Shown here: one piece after another, positions 48,244-57,204 of the stretch
Layout: each line of letters starts with the position of its first letter
How positions within the stretch are numbered: position 1 is the first letter of the stretch
Assembly (NCBI RefSeq): GCF_003934165.1
Contig: NZ_RKST01000020.1
Location: 1 to 64,000, forward strand
Direction of reading: 5' to 3'
Length of the DNA stretch: 64,000 bases
From: Borborobacter arsenicus
GTDB lineage: Bacteria; Pseudomonadota; Alphaproteobacteria; Rhizobiales; Rhizobiaceae
Program-made: the position numbers and the translations under genes
Notes under the pieces: generated by a model
What the model was told of the DNA's origin: nothing
What the model saw: only the letters and a program-made list of their open reading frames with translations
Database searches by the model: none

Positions 48244-48938
48244 TGCAATACCTTCCAGCGATCAACACAAGAATATGGTAGTTGGCCGGTGCGACGGGGC
48301 AGCTTATACGATTGCCGGACTTCATGGCTACCACGGCTAATTCGAGGCTCTATGCATCTCATACGTCGGGCCTGGCTCAACGTCGGAACTGCGATTTGGC
48401 GTCAGGAATTCGACCTTATGACGAGCGGCGTTCTCGTACTGCGTCACGCGTATGGGATCGAAACGATGCGGCACCGCTTGGATTGGTCTCTCTCAAGTTA
48501 CCTAAGGCCAGCGGAAGGCTGTATTCGAGGCTGGCGAGATCGAATTGCACGAAATCAGCACACCTGCTTGCAGTGAGGCACCGGCAGCCTGCCTCCCGAT
48601 ACGCAGCATATGGAGGGCGACAATTAAGGCCAGGACACCTGAAGGCGAAAGGTTCCGGCCTCCCTCAACACCTCGAGCACGTCGCCCGTGAACTTCCCCG
48701 GTACCGTCAGCCCTGCTTCGGCACGCATGTAGGGTTATAAGAAAATTGCGAAAAGTTCATATCGCCGTCGGTGCAGCAGGGCTCTTGGTTGAACTCCCGA
48801 TGTGCCCAAACGCTTGACGACCCAGATTGGAAACGTAGTGCGCGCGCGTGACACGAGGCGACTCTGCCGACCAACTCTTCGGGCGCTACGCGCCGCCGGC
48901 GCCGAAGAAAAGCTTCCTGATCGGCGCAAACCCAGCCG
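48244..48938. other. Stretch without a recognisable gene
   Basis: About 700 bases at the island's left flank. Several short frames exist on both strands. A 34-codon minus-strand frame (48624-48728, MRAEAGLTVPGKFTGDVLEV onwards) has a protein-like composition and may be the tail of a lost gene. Nothing else could be supported. Confidence 0.4.
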
Positions 48939-49115
48939 TCAACCGTGAGATAGATATCGACGAACCAAGCCTCGACAGCGCCCAAGCTGGGGACCAAAGT
49001 AAATAAGCGGGGCGATGATGACGAACCCCAACATCGCTACCGAGCAAAGCTCGTCGGGTCGATTTTCGGAGTCTTCCGGCGGAGGAAGCGGATTGAAACG
49101 CCAATCGTCCTTCAT
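48939..49115 (-). CDS. Small membrane protein downstream of the relaxase
   Basis: 58 residues: a charged N-terminus (MKDDWRFNPLPPPEDSENRP), one hydrophobic segment (VAMLGFVIIAPLIYFGPQL) and a basic tail. GAGGAG overlaps the relaxase stop and lies at a proper distance from the ATG, so it is coupled to the relaxase gene. No family recognised; a link to mobilization is suggested only by position. Confidence 0.6.
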   Translation of the reverse strand: MKDDWRFNPLPPPEDSENRPDELCSVAMLGFVIIAPLIYFGPQLGRCRGLVRRYLSHG

Positions 49116-49124
49116 AACCACTCC

Positions 49125-51572
49125 TCACCTTTCCCGATCGCGGTGATCACGGTTCTGACTTGCCTTAATCTCCAGTTCAATCTGCCGCAGACGGGGCACA
49201 TGCTGTTGCGGTGGATCGGATCTGGTAGGCTCCGCATCCAGGACCGGCTTCCTCTTGATCGCTCTTTCATCGGGATGTCCGCGCTCCTGCCTAGGCATCG
49301 AGCGGGCGGCCCAGCCCGCGTCACGATGCCGCTCTGCTTCCGGCACCCCCTGTGCTCTTCCACCAGGAGCACCGTCATTCTGGCTGCTCGCATGAGAGTC
49401 CGACAAATCGGACTCCCAATGTATGCGTCCGACCGTGTTGTCCGGCCGGGCCTTAGCACGGGACTGTTCAATCTGTTCTATTGCTCGCTGCAATTCATGA
49501 TCCGATTTCGCGATTTCGCGCATGTATTGATTGTCACCATCGACGGCCATTTCTGCCGCCCGGTTGATTTCTCGTTCAAGATCGGCGCGGGAGTTTGCGG
49601 CAGAGGACTGCGGCAGTTCACCCGTTTCGATTTGGTCAAGGCCCTCGCGATAATGGCTGACCTCGACAAGCACCTCGTTCGCTGTCTCAACCGCCTGCAG
49701 TCCGAACCGAGCAACAGCGGCATCCCACTGGGCATTGGGATTTTGAGGCGGATCGTCCTGCCGGTCGTGCCACCCCTGCCCAGCTTCAAGATCCGCCCGG
49801 CGCTCGGTGAAATCGAGATATCCTCTGCGAATATCCACCACCTCGCGCACTACAGCCGCGACCTCGTTGAACTCTATCCGCTCTGATGCATTGATCGTCT
49901 GCTCCACGGAGGCAAGAACGGCTTCCACGCGCTTTTCATATGCCTCGAACTCCGGACGCGTCATCTCTCGCATCTGTCCATCCTCACCGCTCACGGACTT
50001 TGCCAAGTCTACCATATTAATGGTATTTTTGACAGATAATTGGCTATTTTCAGTTAAAAAAAGATCCTTTTGAACGATATTCGTGGCGGCTTCAAGACGT
50101 GCCCTTTGCAGCATCGCAAACGCGCCTTCCCGCGTGCCAGGCTCCTCATTGGCGAGATCGCTCCAGGCTTGTGCCGCCCTCGCGGTGTACTGCCTGCTGC
50201 GATCCGATATGGTGAGGTTCGCTTCGTTCGACCGCTTTGCCTGATATCGATTGTGTGCGGCATGGCTCGTGCCTTCATGCTTGGTCCGGCCGCGATAGCT
50301 GATGGGGCGTACCTGGCTACGGGTGTAGGCCGGTGCGCTGGCGAACTCACGACGATCGGTCAACTCCATGTCGATGCCCTGCTCGCGCGCCTTTTCTGCC
50401 ATCGCGGAGCGCCATGCCCGGAACAGTCGCGGGCTGGTGACGATGCGCTCACCCGTCTCTGAGCGCACGGTGACAATGGCATGAGCGTGCACATGCGGCC
50501 GCTTGCCACCTTCGGCCATCTCCTTTGGATCGAGCGCCGGATCATGTACGGCAAACACATAGCGATGCCCCGCGAACTGCTGGCCCAGGAATTCACGGAC
50601 AGCTCTTTCAAAGGCCGGTGCATCGGTGCCGGCCCGCGCCGAGACGATAAGGTGCATGACGTCTCTGCCCTTGCGGCTGTGCAGTTCCTTACGCCATTCC
50701 TTCTGGACAAGATCGCCAGCCGCCCCGGCGCCACGGATCGGCCTGCCGGTCTCGTCGTAGACCTCGCCGTCGGCGCTCGCGACCAGATCCCTGACTCGCG
50801 CTGTAGCCCACTCCACGCCATTTCCATAGCCATGGAATCGGAAGCGCGCCTCGACGTCCCGGCCGATGTCGGTACCGTCATAGCGCTGCTGAACAATCTC
50901 CGCAGCTTTCCAGTCGCCGGTAAGCCGCTCTCCGTCCCCATCGCGCAGAACGACGATACCGCTCACATAAAGCTCACCCTGTGCTCGCTCCCGAGCAACG
51001 TAGACGAACCGTCGATCGCCGAGTCCCGACCGCAAGATCTCACGTAGCCGGCCACCCCGGTCGACGCCCCTGCGTATCGCGGCCGTGTCGAGTGAGACAT
51101 GGAATACGCCGACATCCCGGCTGGCGGTGCGATTGTCGAAAAGATGTTCCCACTCCGACCGTTGCTCGGAGAGTGCATTCCTGCCAACCACCCGTTCACC
51201 GCGCTCGTTCTCGACGGCCAGTTCCCCGCCCCGCGACGTGTAGTTCATCATCGCTGTCGCTCGCGCGCCACCACCATAGGAAGCAAGCTTGACGACGGCC
51301 GGTTGACTTCCTCGCGCCAGTGCCGTGAACCGCATACGCATCGAGCGGCCAGTAAAACCTGCCCCATAACGCGGCCAGCACTCGCGGCTCCCACCATGCC
51401 ACCGGCGCACGCGGCCAAAGCTATCGGGACCCTGATCCGGCAGTCGCGACACCCCTCCCCTTCGCGGCTCATCCCAGTCGATCTTCTCGAGCTGGCCCAT
51501 CTGCATCTCATGCGCCATCATGGCGCGCTGGCGCTCCCACTCCCGCTCGAACGCGCCCGGTAGAAATTCCAT
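49125..51572 (-). CDS. Relaxase / mobilization nuclease (MOBP-like)
   Basis: Protein of 815 residues that would nick the transfer origin and pilot the strand. The candidate nucleophile region is MNYTSRGGELAVENERGE near residue 110. The metal site is the His triad PHVHAHAIV at 360, 362 and 364, preceded by YVFAVHDPALDP. The C-terminal 400 residues are charged and helical, perhaps for coupling. GGGAGGG precedes the ATG, which overlaps the mobC stop by one base. The extra ~90-residue N-terminus ahead of the nuclease is unusual. Confidence 0.82.
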   Translation of the reverse strand: MEFLPGAFEREWERQRAMMAHEMQMGQLEKIDWDEPRRGGVSRLPDQGPDSFGRVRRWHGGSRECWPRYGAGFTGRSMRMRFTALARGSQPAVVKLASYGGGARATAMMNYTSRGGELAVENERGERVVGRNALSEQRSEWEHLFDNRTASRDVGVFHVSLDTAAIRRGVDRGGRLREILRSGLGDRRFVYVARERAQGELYVSGIVVLRDGDGERLTGDWKAAEIVQQRYDGTDIGRDVEARFRFHGYGNGVEWATARVRDLVASADGEVYDETGRPIRGAGAAGDLVQKEWRKELHSRKGRDVMHLIVSARAGTDAPAFERAVREFLGQQFAGHRYVFAVHDPALDPKEMAEGGKRPHVHAHAIVTVRSETGERIVTSPRLFRAWRSAMAEKAREQGIDMELTDRREFASAPAYTRSQVRPISYRGRTKHEGTSHAAHNRYQAKRSNEANLTISDRSRQYTARAAQAWSDLANEEPGTREGAFAMLQRARLEAATNIVQKDLFLTENSQLSVKNTINMVDLAKSVSGEDGQMREMTRPEFEAYEKRVEAVLASVEQTINASERIEFNEVAAVVREVVDIRRGYLDFTERRADLEAGQGWHDRQDDPPQNPNAQWDAAVARFGLQAVETANEVLVEVSHYREGLDQIETGELPQSSAANSRADLEREINRAAEMAVDGDNQYMREIAKSDHELQRAIEQIEQSRAKARPDNTVGRIHWESDLSDSHASSQNDGAPGGRAQGVPEAERHRDAGWAARSMPRQERGHPDERAIKRKPVLDAEPTRSDPPQQHVPRLRQIELEIKASQNRDHRDRER

Positions 51573-51967
51573 CAGATGCCCTCCCCACGTCGCAGCGCAG
51601 CTGATCGCCTTGCCATCTCTGCCAGCTCCGAAGCCACCGTGATTGCGACGGAATGTGCATCCTTGATATTCCCCGCGAACTGGGCCTCAGCCGGTACTTT
51701 CCCAGTGTTAACGGCTCGAGCGATCTGATTAAGATTTCGGCCGATCGCGCGCATGCCGTCGGCTAGCAGCCCGAGCACGGCACGATCTCCCTCCCCAAGG
51801 AAGGGCCGCACGCCGGCCCCTTCCATGGAAAGCGAGCGCACGAAAGCAGAAACCGTCATGCCGGCTGCTCTCGCAGCCTCTTTCAGGGCATCGAATTCAG
51901 TAGGTGACAAGCGGATATGCACCACCCTGTTTCTCATCTTCAACGTTTGTGAATGGCTGCGAGCCAT
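51572..51967 (-). CDS. mobC: MobC-like relaxosome protein
   Basis: Accessory DNA-binding protein of 131 residues. The N-terminal ribbon-helix-helix (VVHIRLSPTEFDALKEAARA, MTVSAFVRSL) is followed by the MobC signature AIGRNLNQIARAVNTG near residue 78. It would bind the adjacent inverted repeats and help the relaxase melt the nick site. An ATG at 51937 is an alternative start. Stop and relaxase start overlap as TGATG. Confidence 0.85.
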   Translation of the reverse strand: MARSHSQTLKMRNRVVHIRLSPTEFDALKEAARAAGMTVSAFVRSLSMEGAGVRPFLGEGDRAVLGLLADGMRAIGRNLNQIARAVNTGKVPAEAQFAGNIKDAHSVAITVASELAEMARRSAALRRGEGI

Positions 51968-52070
51968 CGAGGTTCTGCCTCGATCAGAGTGGCTGCGGCC
52001 CGAGCCGCAGATCGAGGGCCTCTCCCTCGATCGTCAGGAAAAATGTATCACATTTTTCCGTATCCTGCCA
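51966..52070 (+). other. oriT: Candidate origin of transfer (oriT) with RP4-like nic site
   Basis: Four perfect inverted repeats follow one another: ATCGAGG/CCTCGAT (51966-51984), CTGCGGC/GCCGCAG (51993-52010), ATCGAGGG/CCCTCGAT (52011-52031) and GGAAAAATGT/ACATTTTTCC (52037-52059). TATCCTGCC then begins at 52061. RP4-type nic sites read TATCCTG|C, about 8 bases from an inverted-repeat arm, the same spacing as here (nick between 52067 and 52068). An AT-rich tract follows. Its position between mobC/relaxase and parA supports the call. Confidence 0.8.
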
Positions 52071-52236
52071 ACATATATGATTTTGATTTTAGCAATTAAT
52101 CCGCATTATGCGTATTTAATAATGTTAATATGATTGTGCTTTTCTAAATTCGTGTGTTTCTATATCGATGTGAGTCCATGTCCACACGGAAATGGATTCA
52201 CCTCTGAGGAGAGGCACATTTTCCTGGAGATAGCCG

Positions 52237-52938
52237 ATGACCGTCGTGATTGCTGCCATCAACGGAAAGGGAGGCGCGGGCAAAACCACCGCGCTGATGA
52301 ACATCGCCGGCGAATACGCCCTCCGTGGCAAGAGCGTCGCCATGATCGACATGGACGCCCGCAACAATCTCACGACGTGGTGGACGGACTGCCACGCGAA
52401 GGACGCCGAAGCTGAAGGCATCGAGGTCTACAGCCACAAGACCACAAAGGGACTGGAACGATGGATGGAGGAAAACGCTCGCGCATACGATCACGTGCTG
52501 ATCGATACGCCCGGCGAAGACACTTCAATCGTCGATCCCGTAATTGCGTGGGCCGATCTTGTGATCTCGCCGATCCAACCTTCCAAACGCGAAGTGCTCG
52601 GGGCCATCGACAGTTTCGAGAATGTGGTACGCGTCAACGGGGCCCTGGGTCGGCACTGTCGGCATGGGGTGCTACGGACCCGGATCACTGTCCCCGTTCG
52701 GCATACGGAGTTGTATCGGAAGATCCGGCCGATCGTTGAGGACAAGGTCGGGACCTATCTGTTTCGCACCGAGGTGTTCGAACGAAATGTCTACAAAGAC
52801 ATCCACAACGGGATCGGAACGCTCCAGATGCAGGAATTGACAGAGGCAATCACCAAGGCGCGGCGCGAAACGCAGGCGTTGGTAGAGGAAGTCGATGAAC
52901 TGCTCACCGGCAAGGCACTGAAGGGTCGTGCGGAATGA
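52237..52938 (+). CDS. ParA/VirC1-like ATPase
   Basis: Deviant Walker A ATPase of 233 residues: INGKGGAGKTTALMN near the N-terminus, IDMDARNNLTTWW, Walker B HVLIDTPGE. It lies next to the putative oriT and is coupled by a 4-base overlap to a ribbon-helix-helix gene. This recalls VirC1-VirC2 of Agrobacterium, which assemble the relaxosome and bring it to the transfer channel. Plasmid or island partitioning is the other possibility. GGAGA precedes the ATG. Confidence 0.85.
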   Translation: MTVVIAAINGKGGAGKTTALMNIAGEYALRGKSVAMIDMDARNNLTTWWTDCHAKDAEAEGIEVYSHKTTKGLERWMEENARAYDHVLIDTPGEDTSIVDPVIAWADLVISPIQPSKREVLGAIDSFENVVRVNGALGRHCRHGVLRTRITVPVRHTELYRKIRPIVEDKVGTYLFRTEVFERNVYKDIHNGIGTLQMQELTEAITKARRETQALVEEVDELLTGKALKGRAE

Positions 52939-53291
52939 GTGGAAAAGAGATTCTGTCGCTCGACGAATTCGCCTTAGCCTCGCGAAAGCAGCACAAGGAG
53001 GCGGTCGAAAGTCCGGCAAATGTTCAGGTTGAATGCACTGTCTCAACCGGCGTCGTGTTGGAACCTGTGACGCCGGACGTTCAGGAAAAGGCTGGGAAAT
53101 CCAGCGACGCGGGCAAGGCACTACGGCAAATGAAGAGAGCGCGGATGAAAGGGGCGAGCCATTACGTGAACGTCAATCTCGACCGCGACACCAAGCAGCG
53201 GCTGAAGCTGGCTTCCTTCAACATGGACACGTCCATGCAGGCCATCATGGAAAAGGCAATCCGGCGGTATCTTGACGCGAATGGCCATTGA
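52935..53291 (+). CDS. Ribbon-helix-helix DNA-binding protein
   Basis: 118 residues. The N-terminal half is charged and probably unstructured. The C-terminal half (YVNVNLDRDTKQRLKLASFN then MDTSMQAIMEKAIRRYL) is an RHH fold. It overlaps parA by 4 bases. As the partner of the ParA-like ATPase it may bind the oriT repeats (VirC2-like role) or act as a centromere-binding protein; the sequence does not decide. Confidence 0.75.
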   Translation: MSGKEILSLDEFALASRKQHKEAVESPANVQVECTVSTGVVLEPVTPDVQEKAGKSSDAGKALRQMKRARMKGASHYVNVNLDRDTKQRLKLASFNMDTSMQAIMEKAIRRYLDANGH

Positions 53292-53456
53292 GAGAACCGC
53301 AAACGCGGCGATCGAGAGCGAGTTGAACTTGGGGCCGAATCCCTGCTAGGAACACTATAGATTTGGAGCAAAATATTTGCGTCGGCTCCAGCTCGGTGGG
53401 ATTTTCGACGTCACTTTGACCAAATCGGGCAACGGAAACCAGGCTGCGTCATCCAG

Positions 53457-53960
53457 ATGGCCATCAAGGACATCCACTCATACATCGACAAGCACGGCCT
53501 TGTCCAAACCGACGATTCCGAAGTCGAGAAGCCGATCTATCGCAGGCCGGGTTTTGACGGCGTTCGCAGCCTGTTGGCCATAGAGGAAGAGTTGAGTCGC
53601 TACCTGCGCGAACGACGCGATGCGCAGAACCTGAATCGCGAGCAGGTCGGCATGATGGTCGGGCTTCATCACGAGATTTATGCACGGCATGAGCGAGCCG
53701 GAGCCAAGCTCAGGGTGACCCGGCTGCTCCATCTCGCCGAACTGCTGGATTTCTCCCCGATCGAAGCAATCTATGCGGCGGCTCCGAAGTTTTTCGGTGA
53801 GAGCGAGCAGGAGGCCGAGGTCAAGTTCAAGCTGGTGATGCGAATGCTGAACTTGCCAGCGTCAACGGCAGAAAACCTTCTTATGCTTGTCGAGGGTTTG
53901 TCGCCGAATCGCGGCGCCGAGGACGGGCCCAAGCAGACAGATAAGAAGCGTCGGGGCTGA
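53457..53960 (+). CDS. XRE-type helix-turn-helix regulator
   Basis: 167 residues. The HTH region at about residues 42-95 reads LSRYLRERRDAQNLNREQVG, HHEIYARHERAGAKLRVTRL, LAELLDFSPIEAI. Flanking parts are not recognised. SD is weak. Read in the same direction as parA and the RHH gene, 165 bases downstream; probably regulates island functions. Confidence 0.7.
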   Translation: MAIKDIHSYIDKHGLVQTDDSEVEKPIYRRPGFDGVRSLLAIEEELSRYLRERRDAQNLNREQVGMMVGLHHEIYARHERAGAKLRVTRLLHLAELLDFSPIEAIYAAAPKFFGESEQEAEVKFKLVMRMLNLPASTAENLLMLVEGLSPNRGAEDGPKQTDKKRRG

Positions 53961-54626
53961 CGCTGCGTTCGTCCCAAGGGGCGGTCGGGGTCGTCACAGC
54001 CGGTGAAATATTGCCATCCTGCCTGAGCTTCCTGCTTTGAATAGCAGACCCACTCAACGCCGAACCGCGTGCCGCTCTGACCAACCGATCAGCGCATTGA
54101 ATCAATTGGGCCGGATCGATTCATAGAACTCGTTGGACCTAACCTCTCCGCTTAGCGAGAATCACGTGTCGGCAACGCCAAGCCTGTTTGGCGACATCTG
54201 CCTTGTGCGCCGGATCGTTGATCGGTGGGGGTCTCTCGATTATGCGGCTACTCAGGACTACAGATATCGCAGAACAGCGCCAAGCAGGGCGTCATGCGGC
54301 GCTGTTGCCCTCCTTCGCTTTGTCATTGGCAAACCGCGCAGCAACCCTTTTGGGCAGCAACCTGAAGTCCTAACGCTTGGCGAGGGCTGTCGCATGCGGT
54401 TCGTCAAGCGTTTCACATCGTTAACCGTAGAGCCATAAAGCAAGATCGTCGCCGCTTTCGTCGGGAAATGTTTTGTACGAATTTGGGCGAAGCGGCGGAT
54501 CGAAGTCGATTGTGGCGTCTTGCGGGCCTGCGATTGTGACGATGATGGCATAGCAGCTCATGAAAGCCTGCCGATAGTGTAGGACAGAAAGAGGGCCGAC
54601 CCCTCGCAGGGCCGGCCCATCGTGGT
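53961..54626. other. Stretch without a firmly supported gene
   Basis: About 670 bases between the HTH and DUF736 genes. The best candidate is a 46-codon minus-strand frame at 54421-54561 (MSCYAIIVTIAGPQDATIDF onwards) whose acidic, protein-like composition suggests a small hypothetical gene, but its SD is weak. Other frames look spurious. Confidence 0.4.
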
Positions 54627-54950
54627 TCAATCCGGGTTGTTCCAGAGGATCACCTTCCTGTTCTCTTCGCCACCAGGTGCGGGAGCGAGGTTACCAAAGA
54701 TCACGCCTATCTCGGGGGCTTCGAGCTTGACCGAGAGCGTCTCCTTGCCAGTGCGCTGCGAGGTCCGCCACCAGCCCGCGCCGATCTCGAAGCCGGTGCG
54801 CTTGTTCACGATGCGGTAGTCGGGGGCGTCCTCGTGGGACTTGTTGGCGTTCGGAAGAAGAGTGATCGGAGCGTTGACCCGCAGCGTGGCAAACACGCCT
54901 TCCATTGAGCCGTCGGCCTTGGCGGTAAGGTTTGCGATCGTGGTGGCCAT
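54627..54950 (-). CDS. DUF736 family protein
   Basis: 107 residues with the DUF736 signature: MATTIANLTAKADGSMEGVF, PDYRIVNKRTGFEIGAGWWR and LEAPEIGVIFGNLAP. This family is common on rhizobial plasmids and integrative elements and its function is unknown. AAGGAGAAG precedes the ATG. Confidence 0.9.
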   Translation of the reverse strand: MATTIANLTAKADGSMEGVFATLRVNAPITLLPNANKSHEDAPDYRIVNKRTGFEIGAGWWRTSQRTGKETLSVKLEAPEIGVIFGNLAPAPGGEENRKVILWNNPD

Positions 54951-55020
54951 GATACTTCTCCTTCGGTTGCATCGGGACCATTCCCGATGTCGGCGAAGGA
55001 GAGGGCCGTCCTGCTGCGGT

Positions 55021-55157
55021 CACTCGACACAAATTCTGGAAAATTCTATTTGCCGAAACAAGCGGGCCGCACTTTCCAGGGCCCCGCTTGCGGGAAGGAA
55101 AGTGTCTGACCCGCAATTGGAAACATAAATCGAATCTTCCTGAATTTTTGTCGAGTG
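55021..55157. repeat. Large nested palindrome (MITE-like)
   Basis: The outer arms CACTCGACA and TGTCGAGTG are perfect. The next ~20 bases inward still pair with few mismatches (AAATTC-GGAA-ATTC-ATTT pattern). An inner pair CACTTTCC/GGAAAGTG with GCGGG/CCCGC forms a second stem. The 137-bp whole could extrude as one cruciform. No coding content and no clear target duplication. Confidence 0.7.
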
Positions 55158-55847
55158 TACCCCAAACGGGGTTGACCGCATAAGGCAGGCGGTCCTCTAC
55201 AAAGGCGACATGACACGGGATTGGTCCGGAAGCGAGCGAAGGCGACACACATCAGGCTTCCCGATCGGACACATCGCCGCCAAACGCCTGGACTGTAAGA
55301 ATGCGAGGCTACGCTCCGCGTCACTGCCCATCATTGCAGCTGCAGATATCAACAGGTCGTGCGCGAACGGTTCCGGTTGTCTGCATGGCTACCAGGCGTC
55401 CGCATCGAGACCCGCCTGCGGCGGGCGGATGGCCTCACAACGATCCGGGAGGAACACGCCACATCGGGCACGAAACGCCCTAATAGGGCCTTCAACGTTG
55501 GAAATCTGTTCACACGCGCATTGGTGCGGGAAAGCGAGCCATCCTCCGAATAACCCCCAAGTGGCCCAAGCCACGCCGGGCGTTGCGGGGGCTGGATTTC
55601 ATCCGGGCAGACCGGCGGCATGGATGTCGCTGAGCACACGCGAGAAACGCCCGACAGCCGGCTTCGGCAACCGCCGCATGGCGATCCGCCTTTGTCGATC
55701 TCCATAATATCCATACCTTCCAGATTTATGGGAAAACGGTGCTCACCAGGTTGTGTGAAAACGCCATGCGGGGAAACCCGCATGGCGTCTCCCATGAATG
55801 GGTGGCGTGACTTGACCCCTTCCTACCCATCCTGTTCACATGCGGCA
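55158..55847. other. Noncoding stretch upstream of the pRiA4b-like gene
   Basis: About 690 bases where no frame shows a known family. It contains the GAAA-loop hairpin at 55761-55788. Some of it may be decayed mobile-element sequence. Confidence 0.4.
55761..55788. repeat. Perfect 12-bp hairpin with GAAA loop
   Basis: ACGCCATGCGGG and CCCGCATGGCGT pair completely around a GAAA tetraloop. No T-run follows on either strand, so a simple terminator is unlikely. It lies 60 bases before the pRiA4b-like gene. Confidence 0.75.
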
Positions 55848-56336
55848 ATGTTCAAAGCCATCAATGCCGTACAGATTCATGCCTCGCTGGATGAGATTGA
55901 GCCGGAGGTCTGGCGTCGGCTGGTTTTGCCGGCGAACTGGAATCTCGAGCAACTGCACCTTGCCATCCAGGCGGCGTTCAATTGGTGGAATTACCATCTT
56001 CACGAGTTCCGGATTGGAGGACTGCGCTACGGCGATATAGAGTTGTTGACCGAAGATGCCTTTGACGATGATCCTCGCGTCTTCAGTTTCCGAGACGTTC
56101 ATCTTCGCGACTTCGAACAGGGTGCCACCTTCAGCTATCTCTATGATTTCGGCGATAGCTGGCGCCACACGATCCTAGTCGAAGGGCGCGACCGGTGTGA
56201 ACCGAACGCGCCCTCATGCCTGCGCCTCAGATCAGAGTCGCAGGCGTTTTTGACACAGGCTGTCACGCGCCGTCTCCTCCAAACCGCCAGACCGGGATGC
56301 CGAGACGGTGTGCCTTGTCGGCGAGATTGCCAGTGA
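55848..56336 (+). pseudogene. Plasmid pRiA4b ORF-3-like protein, 3' truncated
   Basis: The first ~122 residues (QIHASLDEIEPEVWRRLVLP, LHLAIQAAFNWWNYHLHEF, FSYLYDFGDSWRHTILVEG) match the PRiA4_ORF3 family found on rhizobial plasmids. After about 56214 the family sequence stops; the rest of the frame runs antisense into the DUF2493 gene and is not homologous. The usual Cys/Gly-rich C-terminus is absent. Probably broken by the junction with the neighbouring gene. Its start lacks a clear SD. Confidence 0.75.
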
Positions 56337-57204
56337 TGCCGGAGCCCGGAAATATGATGACGCCGCTCGGCATGACCGAGAGCAGGTCGTCATTGCGGCG
56401 GAACGGAGCCGCCTTGGCGTGCTTCGTCCAGTCGGGCTTGAAGGCAATCTGCGTGACTTTGCGGGCTTGCGCCCAGCAGGCAGCGATGCGCTCCGCACCT
56501 TTCGGAGAACCGCCGTGCAGCAGGACCATATCGGGGAACTTGGTCCGTGCGCGATCGAGCGCGTTCCAGATCGCTTCGTGATCATTGTAGTCGATGCCGC
56601 CACCGAAGGCGATCTTGGTGCCCGTGGGAATGAGCACCTCGGTCTCGGCGCGGCGGCGGGCAGACAGAAAATCTCTGGAGTCGATCACGGCCGCCGTCAT
56701 GTTGGCGTGATTGACCTTGGATCCGGTACGCGGCCGCCATGCCGTTCCGGTCTGCGCCTCAAACAGGTCGGCCGCATGGTCGCGCATAAACTCGAAGGCA
56801 TTGCGCCGCTCCAGAAGCGTGATGCCCTCTGCGACCAGGCGCTCGAGCTCGACGCTCTTCACCTCACTTCCGTCCTGCTCCTGCTGGCCGGTGCGCTGCG
56901 CGTCCTCGTTGCGCTGCAACTCGCGCTGTATGCGCTCGCCAGCACGGTGGAACAGATTGACTGTCGACCACAGCAAGTCTTCAAGATCAGGCTCCAGTCT
57001 CGTGTCACCCAGCATCTCGAACAGGACGTCAAAAATTGTGGTCAGCGCTGACTGGACGGCCGACTCCTCGGGCAGCGGCCGTCGGTCGGGTTCGCCCTGG
57101 AAGGGGCGATGGCCGTAAAGCTGCATCTCGTAGATGATGCGGTCGGTGGGGGAAGACACGTGGTCGGGCTCGAAGGCATCGTCGAGGGGAAGCGAAAGGT
57201 TCAT
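56263..57204 (-). CDS. DUF2493 domain protein
   Basis: 313 residues. The C-terminal domain (from about 185) shows the DUF2493 pattern, TKIAFGGGIDYNDHEAIWNA, LLHGGSPKGAERIAACWA, FKPDWTKHAKAAPFRRND and FPGSGITGNLADKA, a Rossmann-like fold of the SLOG/nucleotide-binding superfamily. The N-terminal part is helical and island-specific. GGAGAT precedes the ATG. Role unknown; the fold suggests binding of a nucleotide-derived ligand. Confidence 0.88.
   Translation of the reverse strand: MNLSLPLDDAFEPDHVSSPTDRIIYEMQLYGHRPFQGEPDRRPLPEESAVQSALTTIFDVLFEMLGDTRLEPDLEDLLWSTVNLFHRAGERIQRELQRNEDAQRTGQQEQDGSEVKSVELERLVAEGITLLERRNAFEFMRDHAADLFEAQTGTAWRPRTGSKVNHANMTAAVIDSRDFLSARRRAETEVLIPTGTKIAFGGGIDYNDHEAIWNALDRARTKFPDMVLLHGGSPKGAERIAACWAQARKVTQIAFKPDWTKHAKAAPFRRNDDLLSVMPSGVIIFPGSGITGNLADKAHRLGIPVWRFGGDGA

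Noticed and set aside
48282-48740. 152-codon plus-strand frame
   Set aside because: Composition typical of noncoding GC-rich DNA and no recognisable segment; not reported as a gene.
52237-53291. ParA plus RHH pair as a toxin-antitoxin system
   Set aside because: The ATPase has a full deviant Walker motif and no toxin fold; the pair fits partition or VirC-like function.
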